NCBI GenBank assembly: GCA_045837725.1
Contig: JBEWZL010000163.1
Location: 186,001 to 250,000, forward strand
Direction: 5' to 3'
From: Vermamoeba vermiformis
Taxonomy: Eukaryota > Tubulinea > Echinamoebida
DNA: 64,000 nucleotides
This document shows, in pieces, positions 1-11,142 of this stretch; the stretch's first letter is position 1, and each line of letters starts with the position of its first letter. The notes under the pieces were generated by a model that was not told the origin of the DNA, made no database searches, and worked only from the letters and a program-made list of their open reading frames with translations. A program made the translations under genes and the position numbers.

Positions 1-215
1 ACGGGTTAGTACGATCTGAACTGATCCGGAGAAATTACGGAGTGTCGAGCACTTTGATTCAGCATATACAAAATATGAACCAGTTGGGGTATTTGCATTT
101 CATATCATGCACTTATATTTAAAGATAAAATGCGAAAGAGAATTCAAGGCCGGCACAATGGATTCGTAACAGAAGCTACGGAAGTTTCTGATGTAGATAG
201 ATATACATGACTTAC

Positions 216-665
216 GTTAAAGAATGTGTGGAAGGCATCAGTATCAACGCCGCGAAGTATTCCCCAAACTTTCCATCTGTTAAGAAATTTGATTAGTACA
301 GTGTGGATGGTTTTAATTAAACAATTGATTGCCTTGATAATTACAAATATTGTCAAAAATAGTGCAAAAGCTATCTATTTTTCAAAATCTGAAATTTGTT
401 GGATTTTAGAAAGTAGTTGAAAAAACTTCCGAAAAATAACGCACTTGTAGAGGCCACTCTCTTTATCAAGTTGTCTCCATATTTTCAGGTGATCTTTTGC
501 TGGATCCTTTGGCGTGTAAGAAAGAAAACTCTCCCAAGCCGGATCTACACTTTGCACGTTCTCAGCAAAGGACAAGAACTCATTGAATGCGTCCTCGAAG
601 TCCTTCTCGACAATAATATTCGCCAAGTCGATGGCTTGAGGGGTCGGCTGTTCTTGTTTCTCCAT
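216..665 (-). CDS. Unrecognised protein, 5' part of a gene running off the left edge
   Basis: The start codon is at 663-665 and the first exon runs down to about 445, ending at a GTGCGT donor. The intron carries a TACTAAT branch site and ends at an AACAG acceptor. A second exon, about 216-276, ends at GTAAGT. The joined reading continues in frame across the splice (…SGLYK then WKVWGILRG…). The protein begins acidic and helical, with no signal peptide or domain that I recognise. The far left edge contains another GTACTAAC branch-like site, so the next exon probably lies outside the window. The splice frame supports a real gene, but I offer no function. Confidence 0.55.
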
Positions 666-895
666 TGCCTTCGTAAAATTACAATAACTTGTCGCACGAC
701 CAACTTACTATGCACTTGCCTTTTTTGGTAATAAGCATTATTTTCGCAAACTACATCTGTCTCATCGTTCAATGGTACGCAGCAGATCGTGTTTGAGTTC
801 GAGTTCATTTGACAGTATTTTACAAAATTACAAGCGAGAGATGGCCGTTGACTGCGCACCAGCGCTCTCCCAAATTAGGCAAGGGGTAGTTGCCA

Positions 896-3448
896 TTAAA
901 GGAAGGCAATTTCACCTTCAGGACTCAGTGATTCGGGCAATGATTGTCGCCGCCGAGGGTCTTTTTTGCCCTGCAGTGTGAAGTTCTTAAAGCCCTCTGG
1001 CAGCGCAGTGCCTTCACTCGCTGCATCGGCCTGTGCCACTCCATTCACGTGCGTGGTACTCGCGGTGTTGTTGATGTTCGTGTTGTTCATATTCACACCT
1101 TTCATCCGCGCAGCATTCTTCAGTCGAATGTCGTTGTACTTCTGAAATGCATTCGCGTTCCACGAGCGTTGTTGCACGAGGACTTTGGCACCCGTGACAG
1201 CGTGTGAGGGCGGCACTTGACCCTGCTGATAGTGCGGGTTGTTGAAGCTGTACGGTGTGGCGCCATTGAGATCGCTGTCGGACTGTGAGCGGAACATGCC
1301 TTTGCCTCCGCGCTCGAACAGTCGCAGCACGCGTATTGACGAGGCATTTGTTCGCTTCGCAGCCACGACTACGAGGGGCTGATCACCGTCCATCGGCTCA
1401 GCTTCAGGTGAGGGCTCAATAGCGACTGGTACGAGAGGCATTGAAGTCGGGCCTTGTGAAATCTCAATGCGCGGACTCTGCGGTGTGATGCGCGGTGAGC
1501 TGGAGCTCTCTTTGTGCGGTGACTTGGTGGGCAAGTGTACGTCCAACACTTCAAACGCCGCGAGTTTCTTGAAGTCTTGCAGCTGCGAGGCATTCAACTT
1601 GAGCACACTGAACTCGCGCTCTCGTGAGGACGATCGATTGCGACTGTGCATGTTGAGCGACTTGAGCCCTGGTTGAAGGGACTCGAGATCATCGCGCGAG
1701 GTCTCTTCGGCCACTTGTTCGAGCGGCTCTTCTTCTGCACCCTCGGCAATGGCTTCAAAACTGCTCGAGGTCTTGTTCCTCTTGCGCGCTGATCGCTTGG
1801 TCTTCCGCTTGGGCAGATTGTTCTTGCCGCCTGGCGTGACAGGATTGGCTGATCGAGGATGAGTCACGTGATCTCAATGTGCGCGATCAATTACCATGTT
1901 TACCTGAGCTGCTCTGACTCGGACTCGTGTTCGTCACGGTGTTACTTCGCTCACGACCCTTCACGACTGGGCCTGGCGTGTGCGCCTGTTCGACGTTAAT
2001 ACGAGCAGCATGGACTAGTCGCTGCATGTACGCACCTTCTCTTCTTCTTTGACGGTGGTTGAATAGCGCAGTTTGAATATAGAGGCAGCGAGCTTGGAGT
2101 CGCTGATGGACTTCTTCTTCTTGGGCGTCACTTGTTTTTTGTCTTTTTTCAACTCGCCCACCCAATTCGTATTGATAGCCGAGGAGGAGGCTAAGGCGCG
2201 CAACATTGGTCGTTGCAACGTTGGTACTTGCATCCACGGATGTTGTTCAATGTCTTTCATTTTGGCGCGCTCTTGTACATTGGGATTCAAAATGCGACCA
2301 ATCAGATCGCGACATTCAGGACTAACATCTTTAGGTAATTTGTGCATTCGACCAGCTTTGATGCGCTGGTACACTGAGTAGTCGTTAATGTCTTTAAATG
2401 GCAATTTGCCTGAGACCATAAAGTACAATAATACACCTAATTAGGCAAGTGGTTAGTCCGAGCTTGAAGTTATCCTCCACACAATCCATGCAAGGTATTA
2501 ATCGCTATTAATTAATGTGAAATTCTACTAAATGCGGAAATATATACAGTGCAGAGAATGAAAATCATCATGAAAAAAAAAGCGTACCCAAAGACCAGAT
2601 GTCGACTTCAGGGCCTGTATAGCTGATGCCAGACAATACTTCGGGTGCTGCATAATCTAACGAGCCACAATAAGTCTCCAATTTAGATCCGGGATGGAAT
2701 TCACTTGAAAAGCCCCAGTCTCCGATCTTGACGTTGTTCATTTCGTCCAAGAATATATTTTCTGCTTTGATATCGCGGTGCACTATGTAATGTCGGTGGC
2801 AATAACTCACACCGGACACTATTTGAGCGAACATTCGCTTCGCATCTGCCTCGCGCAGTTTATTCTTCTTGGATGCCGTTACGAAGTTAAATAAGTCACC
2901 TCCTAAAGGATAAATTCGTGGATTAGGCCCCAAACATGATAATGCGTTATTTTAACTAATTTCGTGTTTAAGAGGCACGAAGACCAGTTCGAAACATTAA
3001 TTAATTAACTTACCAGCGGCAAATTCCATGATCATGCAGATCTCCTTCTCGTTTTCGATAACTTCGTACAATTGTATCACGTGATCGTGGTGCAAGTACG
3101 TCATTACTTCTGCTTCCGTCATGATTGAATTGCGTTCTACCACATCCAAAAAGGATTTGTCGATAATTTTGATCGCGACTCGTTTTTTTGTTTTTACGTG
3201 CTCTCCTAATTTCACTAAGCCATATTTGCCACTACCGACCTTCCTAATTACTTTGTATTTTCCAATTTGTTTCTCGAAAACAAAATCTGTAAGCACAAAA
3301 AATTAGAATTGTGATGCGTTTCGAAAAATATTCTCCGTTCGTCTTCTATCGCTCTAATACCTTTCCTATTCTGCTCTGGATGATGTATTAATTTTCTGAA
3401 CTGGTCTCTGGCTAATACAAGATGGCCAGAGGTTGTATTATTTGCCAT
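896..3448 (-). CDS. AMPK-related Ser/Thr protein kinase (SNRK/NIM1-like) with a DWG motif
   Basis: Six exons can be joined in frame (3448-3361, 3286-3014, 2902-2588, 2436-2036, 1985-1904, 1848-896), giving about 703 residues. The kinase domain starts near residue 32. It has a glycine loop (GSGKYGLV), the VAIK lysine, HRDIKAEN, an activation loop with the LETYCGS threonine typical of LKB1-activated kinases, APE, and a C-lobe ending near HPWMQ. The magnesium-binding motif reads DWG instead of DFG, as also seen in CK2. The last 350 residues are low-complexity and basic or serine-rich. By family, AMPK-related kinases act in polarity, metabolism or the cytoskeleton; the exact subfamily is uncertain. 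The exon 4 acceptor lies inside a CCTAATTAGG palindrome. It is head-to-head with the PRA1 gene. Confidence 0.9.
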
Positions 3449-3727
3449 TTATTAATGTTCAACGAGATGCAACACCAAACTGAGGTCAAAATAGCTACTG
3501 TACTATCGCCTATTGTCACTGTATCGTCCCCAATTAATACGCGTGCATTCTAAGGGCTGGTGAGCTTACCCTCGTGTTCTCGTGCTTCATCCGTTAGTGA
3601 GGAATATTTCTCAACTAAAACCAAAACCAATTTGTAATCCCGCACTGACACTCGACCACAACCACTTAAATAGTATTGTATATCCACATTAATCATGTTC
3701 ATACCCCCATTGCGCTCAGTAGACGAG

Positions 3728-4462
3728 ATGTTTGGCAAGAATGGCTGGAAAGCTCCAGCAGTACGTCTGAATCTGCTTGATATCTGCGGCTAGTGTTTTA
3801 ATAGATTATATTCATTGTAGGACGTGCAAGTAGCATTCTCCCGACTGAAGTTCAACTTTGAATATTATTTGGCTAATTATCTCCTCGCTGTGTTTGCGTT
3901 CAATCTGCTCATGTCGATTATGTAAGTCTTCAAATGATATAAATTGGTTATAATTATTAATACAATATATTAGTGCGCAGAGATCAGGCTACGCTGCTTA
4001 TTTAGTCGTAATTTGCGGTGTCTGCGCCGGATCTTTTACACAGGTTATCAATATTAAAGGCCGAGTGCTGTCTGACGTTGAAAAAGTTGGAATTTCGGCA
4101 TTATGTAAGCACGTATTAATATTAGAATAGGATTTAAATTTTACGAGTCCATTCACAACAAATTGAATTGCAAAAGATTCTCATCTGATTGATGCGCGCA
4201 CTGACCACTATTCTCGTGCCTAGTGCTGCTGTTTGGCTTTTATGTCACCAATAACTCGCGCTTCTTCTTCATTTCATCGCTCTTGGCTCTAGTCAGTACG
4301 TACCGAACACATCTGTATCTCGCGTACAGCACCTTATACTCACTATTGCTAGTCTGCGCGGGGCATGCAGTGATGCGCGACAGAGCTCTGCACAAGAAAG
4401 TGTCCAAACTGATTGACGGCGTGTCGAATGACTTGAAGGAGCTCGATAAGAAGTCGAATTAA
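3728..4462 (+). CDS. PRA1 family membrane protein (prenylated Rab acceptor)
   Basis: Four exons begin with MFGKNGWKAPA and encode about 165 residues. The second exon has the family signature of a charged RLKFNFEYYLANYLL segment running into hydrophobic helices. The later exons add two more pairs of membrane segments and a short lysine-rich cytoplasmic tail. PRA1/Yip3 proteins sit in ER and Golgi membranes and bind prenylated Rab GTPases, helping to recruit them to membranes. Within the last exon a GTACGT…ACAG stretch looks like a 34-nt intron, but removing it breaks the frame, so I read through it. The gene is divergent from the kinase, with 279 bp between the start codons. Confidence 0.8.
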
Positions 4463-4599
4463 GTGCACTAGGGCTGACTTATTTAGTATTAATACTTGTT
4501 CATAGTACCATCAATATCTGTTCATTATTAATAAATATTATTTATCTTATTGCTACACCGACTGATTAAATTATTAGCGCATTATCCGCGAGCAGACGA

Positions 4600-5746
4600 T
4601 TAATTAGCAGTCTGTTCAGCGTGCTCTTGGCCCTCAACATCATCACTCTCTTCTTCGCCCTCTTGGTTGTTGTTCGACTTGAAGCTCTCTTTGATCTTCT
4701 CCCACATGTTCTCTTTGCCGAATCTGGCCAAAAAGTCGTGAATGAAATTGTCAGACTTGTGCACCACTTCATCGACCTCCTCTTTGACCTTCTTCTTAAT
4801 CTTGTCCAATTTGTTCTCTAACTTGAGACGTTGTTCCTAAGCACATCCAGTCAGTTATATGACTTATAATAACGCTATTTTTAGCCGCACTGTACCACGC
4901 ACCTTGACAAAGCCAATATTCATCTGTTTGCCCGAGTAGCCGCGCGCGAGATTTCTCTTGACGTAATCGTTGTACTGCGACAGAATTCTGTTGATCAGAT
5001 CTGAGGTGGAAATGCCATCAGTGCGCTTGATGGTGCGGAACTTGCCGGCCTCTTTCAGCCACGCGTACACATCATTGCCGTTCTCATCGACACTCAAGTC
5101 CTCGCCGTGCACCACAATGTCGATCTAGAGGCACCGCGTTAGTATGCAAGTACGTTGGGACCTTAACCAACCATTGCGATAGTAATATATGCATATAAAT
5201 ATATATGATACATCGCTACTAGTGCGTACCTTGTGTTTTTCAATAAATTCTGGCGTTAAGACCCACGGTGAATTCTCGATCACTTCGTCCACATACTTGC
5301 AGTGTCGCACGGATTCAGCGCGCTCCTTCTCATTCATCACAGTAGGGCCTTTAATCTTCCACGTGTCTTCATCACTCGCCACTGCAGGGTGCGCATTAGT
5401 ACGTTTGTTGATTTTTTGAGATATTTCGTGAAAATTAATAAACGTTTTCAGCGCAGTGCTCGATTACGAATTAAATAATATGTATATTTTTTGTATTTAA
5501 TATTGCATCATATTAATTGAGTCTTAAATTACCTCCAACAACGAGGAACGCATTTGGCACAACTTCTCTGGCTTGCTTTAATGATTTAGCGTGACCGTAA
5601 TGGAACATATCGTAGACACCATCGGCGAACACTCGTAATTTACGATTGGGATCGTCGGCTTGTGTGGCATCTGCTTCGGTCTTCTGCTTCTTAGTAGCGG
5701 TGGGCGATTGTTCTCCGAGATCTGACTTTCTCTTGCGTCCAGACAT
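4600..5746 (-). CDS. PCYT1: Choline-phosphate cytidylyltransferase
   Basis: Four exons encode about 275 residues. The enzyme makes CDP-choline from CTP and phosphocholine, the rate-limiting step of the Kennedy pathway. The N-terminus is a basic KKQK-type nuclear signal. Next come [16 protein letters not shown] (the HxGH nucleotide-binding motif), [20 protein letters not shown], and [11 protein letters not shown] (the RTEGISTS signature). The C-terminal exon is a lysine/glutamate-rich amphipathic helix matching the lipid-sensing M domain of animal CCT, which would switch the enzyme on at membranes, followed by an acidic tail. The middle intron contains CTATTTTTAG. It is head-to-head with the TBC gene (226 bp). 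Confidence 0.95.
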
Positions 5747-5972
5747 GTTGTCGTGTGTATATGTTGCTAAGTGTTAGTGTTGATTGTGAACAAAGAGCGA
5801 TTTTATTTCCGCGGTGAGACCTCGCCTCTATTGGCAGGTCATATCGCCCTTCCAATTTTCACAGTCTTTTATTTTCTTATTTGAACACGTACTGGCCATC
5901 GTAATTGCAGAGCGGTAGCGTGCTAATTCCCAGCACGAAACAACAAAGACTCAACGCAACTGATTGTCAGCA

Positions 5973-7658
5973 ATGGCGGAAGATGGAGCCAGCACGAGCG
6001 AAAACAAGCGGATTAGATATCAGGAGAGGTAGATAGTGATGAAACAACGATTAGTATATAGTACAGTCGCTAATCATAATGTTGGACAGAATTAAAATGT
6101 TTGAAGATGAGATAGCCAAACCGGTACTCGATCTCAAAAAAATAAGAGAAATTAGTTTTTATGGTACGTGATTTTATTTGTACTCATAAACGCCAAATTT
6201 ATTCGTCTTAATTGAGCACGAAAAATATTAATTTCAAATAACCATTTTTCGATTTTTATTGCCGTTATTTCGTACTAAAATATTTCTATAGGCATACCAG
6301 AGGGCAGTTTACGCGCGCTATATTGGAAGGTATTTGATCCATAGTCTCAAACACCCCTCACACGATTGACAGGTGCTGCTCAATTACTTGCCACTCAAAC
6401 AAGCGCTGTGGCCGAGTGACTTGCAGAAGAACAGACAGCTCTATCAAGAGTTCAAAATAGAACTCATTGTCAATCCGCGCAAGGACCACGCGGCCTCTAC
6501 AGTCGCCAAGCCCCAACAGGTCGATGATCACGTAAGTTAGTTCACTTCATTCAGTCCAAGTGCGTGTTTGACACGTGTCATTCAGCCACTCTCGCGCAAA
6601 CACGACAGTCAATGGAACACGTACTTCAAAGACAATGAAATGATCGCTGACATCGAGAAAGATGTGCGGCGTACATTTCCTTATTTGCACTTTTTTCAAC
6701 AACCACACAACGACGCGGACACACTCGATCTCTTGCGCTCAACACACACCTTGGCAGGTCCGCGCGATGAGAGTGAGGGCAACATTCACTACATTGCACT
6801 CAAGCGAATATTGTTCATTTGGTGCAAGCTCAATCCCGGCATCAGCTACGTGCAGGGCATGAATGAAATAGTGGGACCGATTTATTATTTGTTTGCCACC
6901 GATGCAGCTACTGAGTGGCGAGGTACGGTGCGATTTTCATATCGACGAGTGAATGACACGTGTCATATTTGCAGAGCACGCAGAGGCTGACGCGTTCTTC
7001 TGCTTCACGAATCTGATGGCAGAGATACGCGACAATTTCTGCAAGAGTTTGGACAGCTCAGACATGGGCATTGTGAATCGCATTCACCAAATGAACGAAC
7101 TGCTCAAACAAAAAGATCTCGAGCTGTGGCAAGATCTCGAACAGAAGAAGTTGAATCCTCAATTTTACAGCTTTCGTTGGCTGACACTGCTGCTGTCACA
7201 AGAGTTTGAACTGCCTGACGTGTTGCGACTGTGGGACAGTCTGTTCAGCGACACCAACAGATTCGAATTCTTGTTGTACGTGTGTTGTGCCATGTTGATG
7301 TAAGTACACTGTTCGCGCTCTAGTAGGTCACTGACACGTGTCATTCAGTGCTGTGCGCGAGAAGTTATTCAACGGTGATTTTGCAGAGAATTTAAAGATG
7401 TTACAGGTACTTCGCAATACTCTTTGGCATCTGTCACGACTAACCTCTTCACAGCAATATCCCCCGACAGATCTACATGCAATTATTACACTCGCGACGG
7501 AAGTTAAAGAACAGAGTTGGCGCGCACCTCCCCGCCAAGAGCGCAAAGGAGCCAGTCTAGTGCCGCACATGCCGAAGAATTCACCGCCCAATTACAGTGC
7601 TGCGGGCAGTCCTCCGACATCGCACGCGCACAACAGTGGTAAAGTGTTCAATTTGTGA
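5973..7658 (+). CDS. TBC1D13: TBC domain Rab GTPase-activating protein, TBC1D13-like
   Basis: About nine exons encode roughly 430 residues. The TBC domain carries IEKDVRRTFP with the catalytic arginine finger and SYVQGMNE with the glutamine finger, so it should be an active dual-finger GAP. The order GIPEGSLRALYWK, LLNYLP, SRKHDSQW and LRLWDSLF matches TBC1D13, a Rab35 GAP in animals. Three introns contain the 12-bp palindrome TGACACGTGTCA within 5-9 nt of the acceptor (6569-6580, 6954-6965, 7332-7343). The stop codon TGA is followed at once by AATAAA. Confidence 0.92.
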
Positions 7659-7795
7659 AATAAATCTGCGAATATATAACCGTTATATCATAGGACTGGT
7701 ACTCTAATCTTTTTAATTTGCATTTTAATTTATTTTCGCACAATCGGTCACTTTAAACAAAATTTGAGAGATCACTTCATATGCCAGTCTCTCGC

Positions 7796-9691
7796 TTATT
7801 TTGAGGCAAAAGTCACCATACCAACGTCACCAGATTGGAAGGAGTCAGCAGGGACTTGGAACACTTTGAAGATGGGCTTATTGGGGTCCTTGATGGCCAA
7901 GTATTTGCCGGGCTCGAGTTGGCTGAATTGATTGACCAAGTAGCGCAATGAGCCGAACAACTGATTCAACGGCAACACCATTTGACCGGCGAGATCGAGA
8001 GGTCCGTACGACTGCACACCAACAACACCGTGCGTGCTCGGATCACGAGGGTTGTATCGAGCTACAAAGCCGAGCAAAACATTCTGCACGCCAGCCAAAT
8101 ACGACTGTGCGACAACACGTGCCAAGCGGTGGCTGTTGTTCTTAATTTCAGTGGCAAACACTGCTCCACGTTGTGTCTCGTAGCGTCGTCGCCAATCACC
8201 AGTGACGCGAGGATCGTACTCGAGCAAGCAGCGCACATTGACGAGGTTGGGCTGTGCGTCGTTCTCACCGGGCAAGTAGCAGTCGACTTCAGTGCGAGCA
8301 ATGACCGTGATGTCACCGAGCTTCCACTTGCGGTATCGGTAGCCAGCAGAGGCCACTGGCGTGCTGTCACCAGGGGTCACGAAGGGGTTGGGCTTGTCGA
8401 ACTTGAGCGGTGTGGCCTGTGCAGTCTTGTCGAGCACTTGCTGTGAGAAGTTGTGGTTGATGATCGTGGCCTCTTGACTCAACGACGCAGGGGTGTTCGA
8501 GAGCTCGTCGTTGTCAGTGGGTGGATCGTTGCTGTTCTCGTTCACAGTCACAAAGTCTAGCGAGGTGTCAGCAATGCTTCGAACACGTGACAGCAGACTT
8601 ACCAAATTTGGAATCATCGCGCTTGTCAATGATGATCTTGTTGTCAGCAGTCTTGGTGACGACGAGGTCCCAGCTGTAAACTGAGCGCGTCACAGTCATC
8701 AGCGCGGCCAAGATAGCGTCGGTGGCAATCACGGTGACATTTTCACCTCCAGGGGCATCGATATATTGACGGAGAATAGGATCGTCGCTGGTGGTGACTT
8801 TGAAGAAAGTGCGCTCAGCAAACCAATTCTTTTCGAGGGTGCGTTCATTCTTGGGACCAATCACGCGATACGCTTTGTTGAGGGGCTCGAGCACACCGGC
8901 AGATTTGAGGTCTTCAACGGACTCGGGCATCATGGCCAAGGTATTCTGTTGCTTGGTCAATGTCATGAAATCAATTTCCTTCACTGGATCTCCCCACTCA
9001 GGGCGAATCTCGATCGAAGGCAGTGTTTTGTTCATCATCATGTTCATCGTGTTGGTACGACGATAAGTGCTGAAATTTCTGTTAACTTGGAATCGTCCTC
9101 GTTGATTGAAGCCTCCACGTTGATTGAAACCTCCGCGACCTCTGTTGGATTTAGAAAAAAAAAAATAATTTAGATCATTGATTGTGGCTCAGTCGATTAT
9201 CAATCGTAGTGTTGAAATGACCATTACCTTCTGTTGCCTTGATTTTTGTTGTAATATTTGTTGTAACCCTTTTTCTGTGCATAAGCAGGTTTCGTATCCA
9301 CCATTTGGAAGTCTTCTTCATCTTCCTCTTCGAATACATTGAATGCGGTGGCGACTGCTTGTTGAGTTCTCGCTGAAATTATGGCAATAATTAACATCAC
9401 AGCAAAACTTTGAACGGCGATCAAAATATTTTGGATTAACCAAAGAATTTTTTTAAATAATACGCGCTAATTATAGATTGTTCAAAAATAATAAATACAC
9501 AATATTTTTCATTGATAGATCATACCTTGATATTGACGGCCGGTGTTAGTCCAATCTGCGGCTTTTCCTAACTTGTCGCTCTTACTGAAGGGTGCATAAG
9601 GCACGTTCTGAAAGAAGCTGGGCTCGCCTGAAGGACCCCAACCAGTTTCATTGTCTTGAAACTCGGGCAACAGTGCTGTAGTGGTGCTCAT
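7796..9691 (-). CDS. EIF3D: Translation initiation factor eIF3 subunit D
   Basis: Four exons encode about 540 residues, close to the family's usual length of around 550. The start MSTTTALLPEF is followed by DNETGWGPSGEP, a glycine/arginine-rich RNA-binding stretch (GRGGFNQRGGFNQRG), and the conserved body including RPEWGDPVKEIDF and YRYRKWKLGD. The C-terminal half is the cap-binding fold of eIF3d (GAVFATEIKNNSHRLAR, QSYLAGVQNVLLGFVAR). The subunit binds the mRNA cap and helps recruit selected mRNAs to the 40S ribosome. Its start codon is only 71 bp from the divergent HDHD5 start. Confidence 0.97.
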
Positions 9692-9762
9692 GTTTGCGAT
9701 CAAAAACAAAACAACATTAACTCCTTGCATTCATACCACGCAACACAACGGAGATTTACGTA
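9692..9762. promoter_or_regulatory. 71-bp shared promoter between eIF3d and HDHD5
   Basis: Only 71 bases separate the two divergent start codons, so both 5' leaders and both promoters must share or overlap this stretch. I see no TATA box. It is rich in ACAACA-type repeats on one side. Overlapping transcription start sites are an inference from spacing alone. Confidence 0.6.
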
Positions 9763-10997
9763 ATGGCAAATAGATTTGGTATTATATTCGATATCGATGG
9801 CGTATTGCTGAAGAGGTATTGTTAGTTGTTGGTGATCCAGATCAAGATCCGTCTAACGACGTTGAATTACAGCCACAAAGCCATCCCCGAAGCAAAGCAA
9901 GGTCTAAAAATATTAACAAAATCCACGACTCGGTATGTATTATCCTCATTCAGTTTGGTCTAGCTGTGCTAACTGCGCGGATCCAAGTCAAAATGCACCA
10001 TTCATCTTCGTTACAAATGACGGAGGTACCCCCGAACATATTAAAGCCGAGATATTGAGCAAGGAACTCGAGATTGAAGCACAAGGCGACTTTGTCTTCG
10101 CCTCTCACACACCCTTCAAACAGCTCGGCGAGACTTACCAACACGATCGCGTCTTGTTCGTGGGCAAGAAGCGCGAATATACCGCGGCTATAGCAGATAG
10201 TTGTGGTTTCAAGAACTACGTGCTGTTGGAAGACTTTGCCGCGCAGCATCCGCTGTTGTGTCCGTGGAACAAGTACGAGCAGACAGCCCCCGCCAAGGAC
10301 GATCAGCGCATCAAAGCGATCTTCATGACGCACGAGCCCGTGGACTGGGCTGAAGGACTGCAAGTGTTGTGCGATCTGCTGTTGTCTGCGGGACACTTGG
10401 ACACGCAGCAGTACAAGGACCACTGGCGTCAGCACTCGCAGATACCCATCTATGTGGCCAATCCTGACTTCACCTACTCCGCGCAGGTAAAGTACTGGCA
10501 TATATATATATATATATATATATATGTACCTCGATGGCTTGGACTGATCATGAGTGTATTCAGTACAAAGCCCCTCGCTTCACATCCGGTGCATTCTTGA
10601 TCTGCCTGCAGAACTTGTATAAGGTAATATCACAGCACTAAGCTGGGCGATGCACTCACATAGCACATCATTACAGGAACTAACGCAACGTGATCTCTCT
10701 GTCACTGTGTACGGCAAGCCATTCCCCGAGACCTACATCTACGCGCAAAAGTTGTTGCACCGCATGACAGGTTCAGACGAGCCCTTGAACACGGTGTATG
10801 CCATCGGTGACAATCCACTCTCAGACATCAAGGGCGGCAATTCAGTGGGCTGGTTCACTATTCTCGTGCGCACTGGCTGCTTCCAAGGCGGGGACAATGA
10901 TCCGGTGAATCCAGCGCAGTACGTGTGCAACACTGTACTCGACGCCATCTTGTTCATATTGGAGCGTGAGGGTGTTAAGAATGTCTTGGAGCAATAA
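9763..10997 (+). CDS. HDHD5: HAD-superfamily hydrolase, CECR5/HDHD5 type
   Basis: About five exons encode roughly 370 residues. The first exon has the HAD nucleophile motif FDIDGVLLK, and a later one has FVTNDGG, the class IIA second motif. C-terminal TVYGKPFPETY and YAIGDNPLSDIKGGN provide the lysine and the acidic metal-binding motif. This order matches the class IIA HAD family containing human HDHD5 and yeast YKR070W, mostly mitochondrial proteins with an unsettled substrate. One intron holds an (AT)n run at about 10500-10525. The stop codon overlaps a polyadenylation signal (CAATAAAC). Confidence 0.9.
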
Positions 10998-11142
10998 ACT
11001 CTCGTTCTTGTTTCTCTTTCATTTGCAGCTGTCACGGATTTCGTACCCAGCCCGCCAAAATTTTCAATTATGAATTGATGTTCGCACTGTTCTATCGAGC
11101 ACAACACAATTAAGGATGAATTACAAATAAGATACATAGAAA

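Noticed and set aside
4277-4312. 34-nt intron in the last PRA1 exon
   Set aside because: It has GT and AG ends but is not a multiple of three, and removing it destroys the downstream frame.
10500-10526. (AT)n run as an origin or regulatory site
   Set aside because: It lies within a short intron and looks like an ordinary microsatellite.
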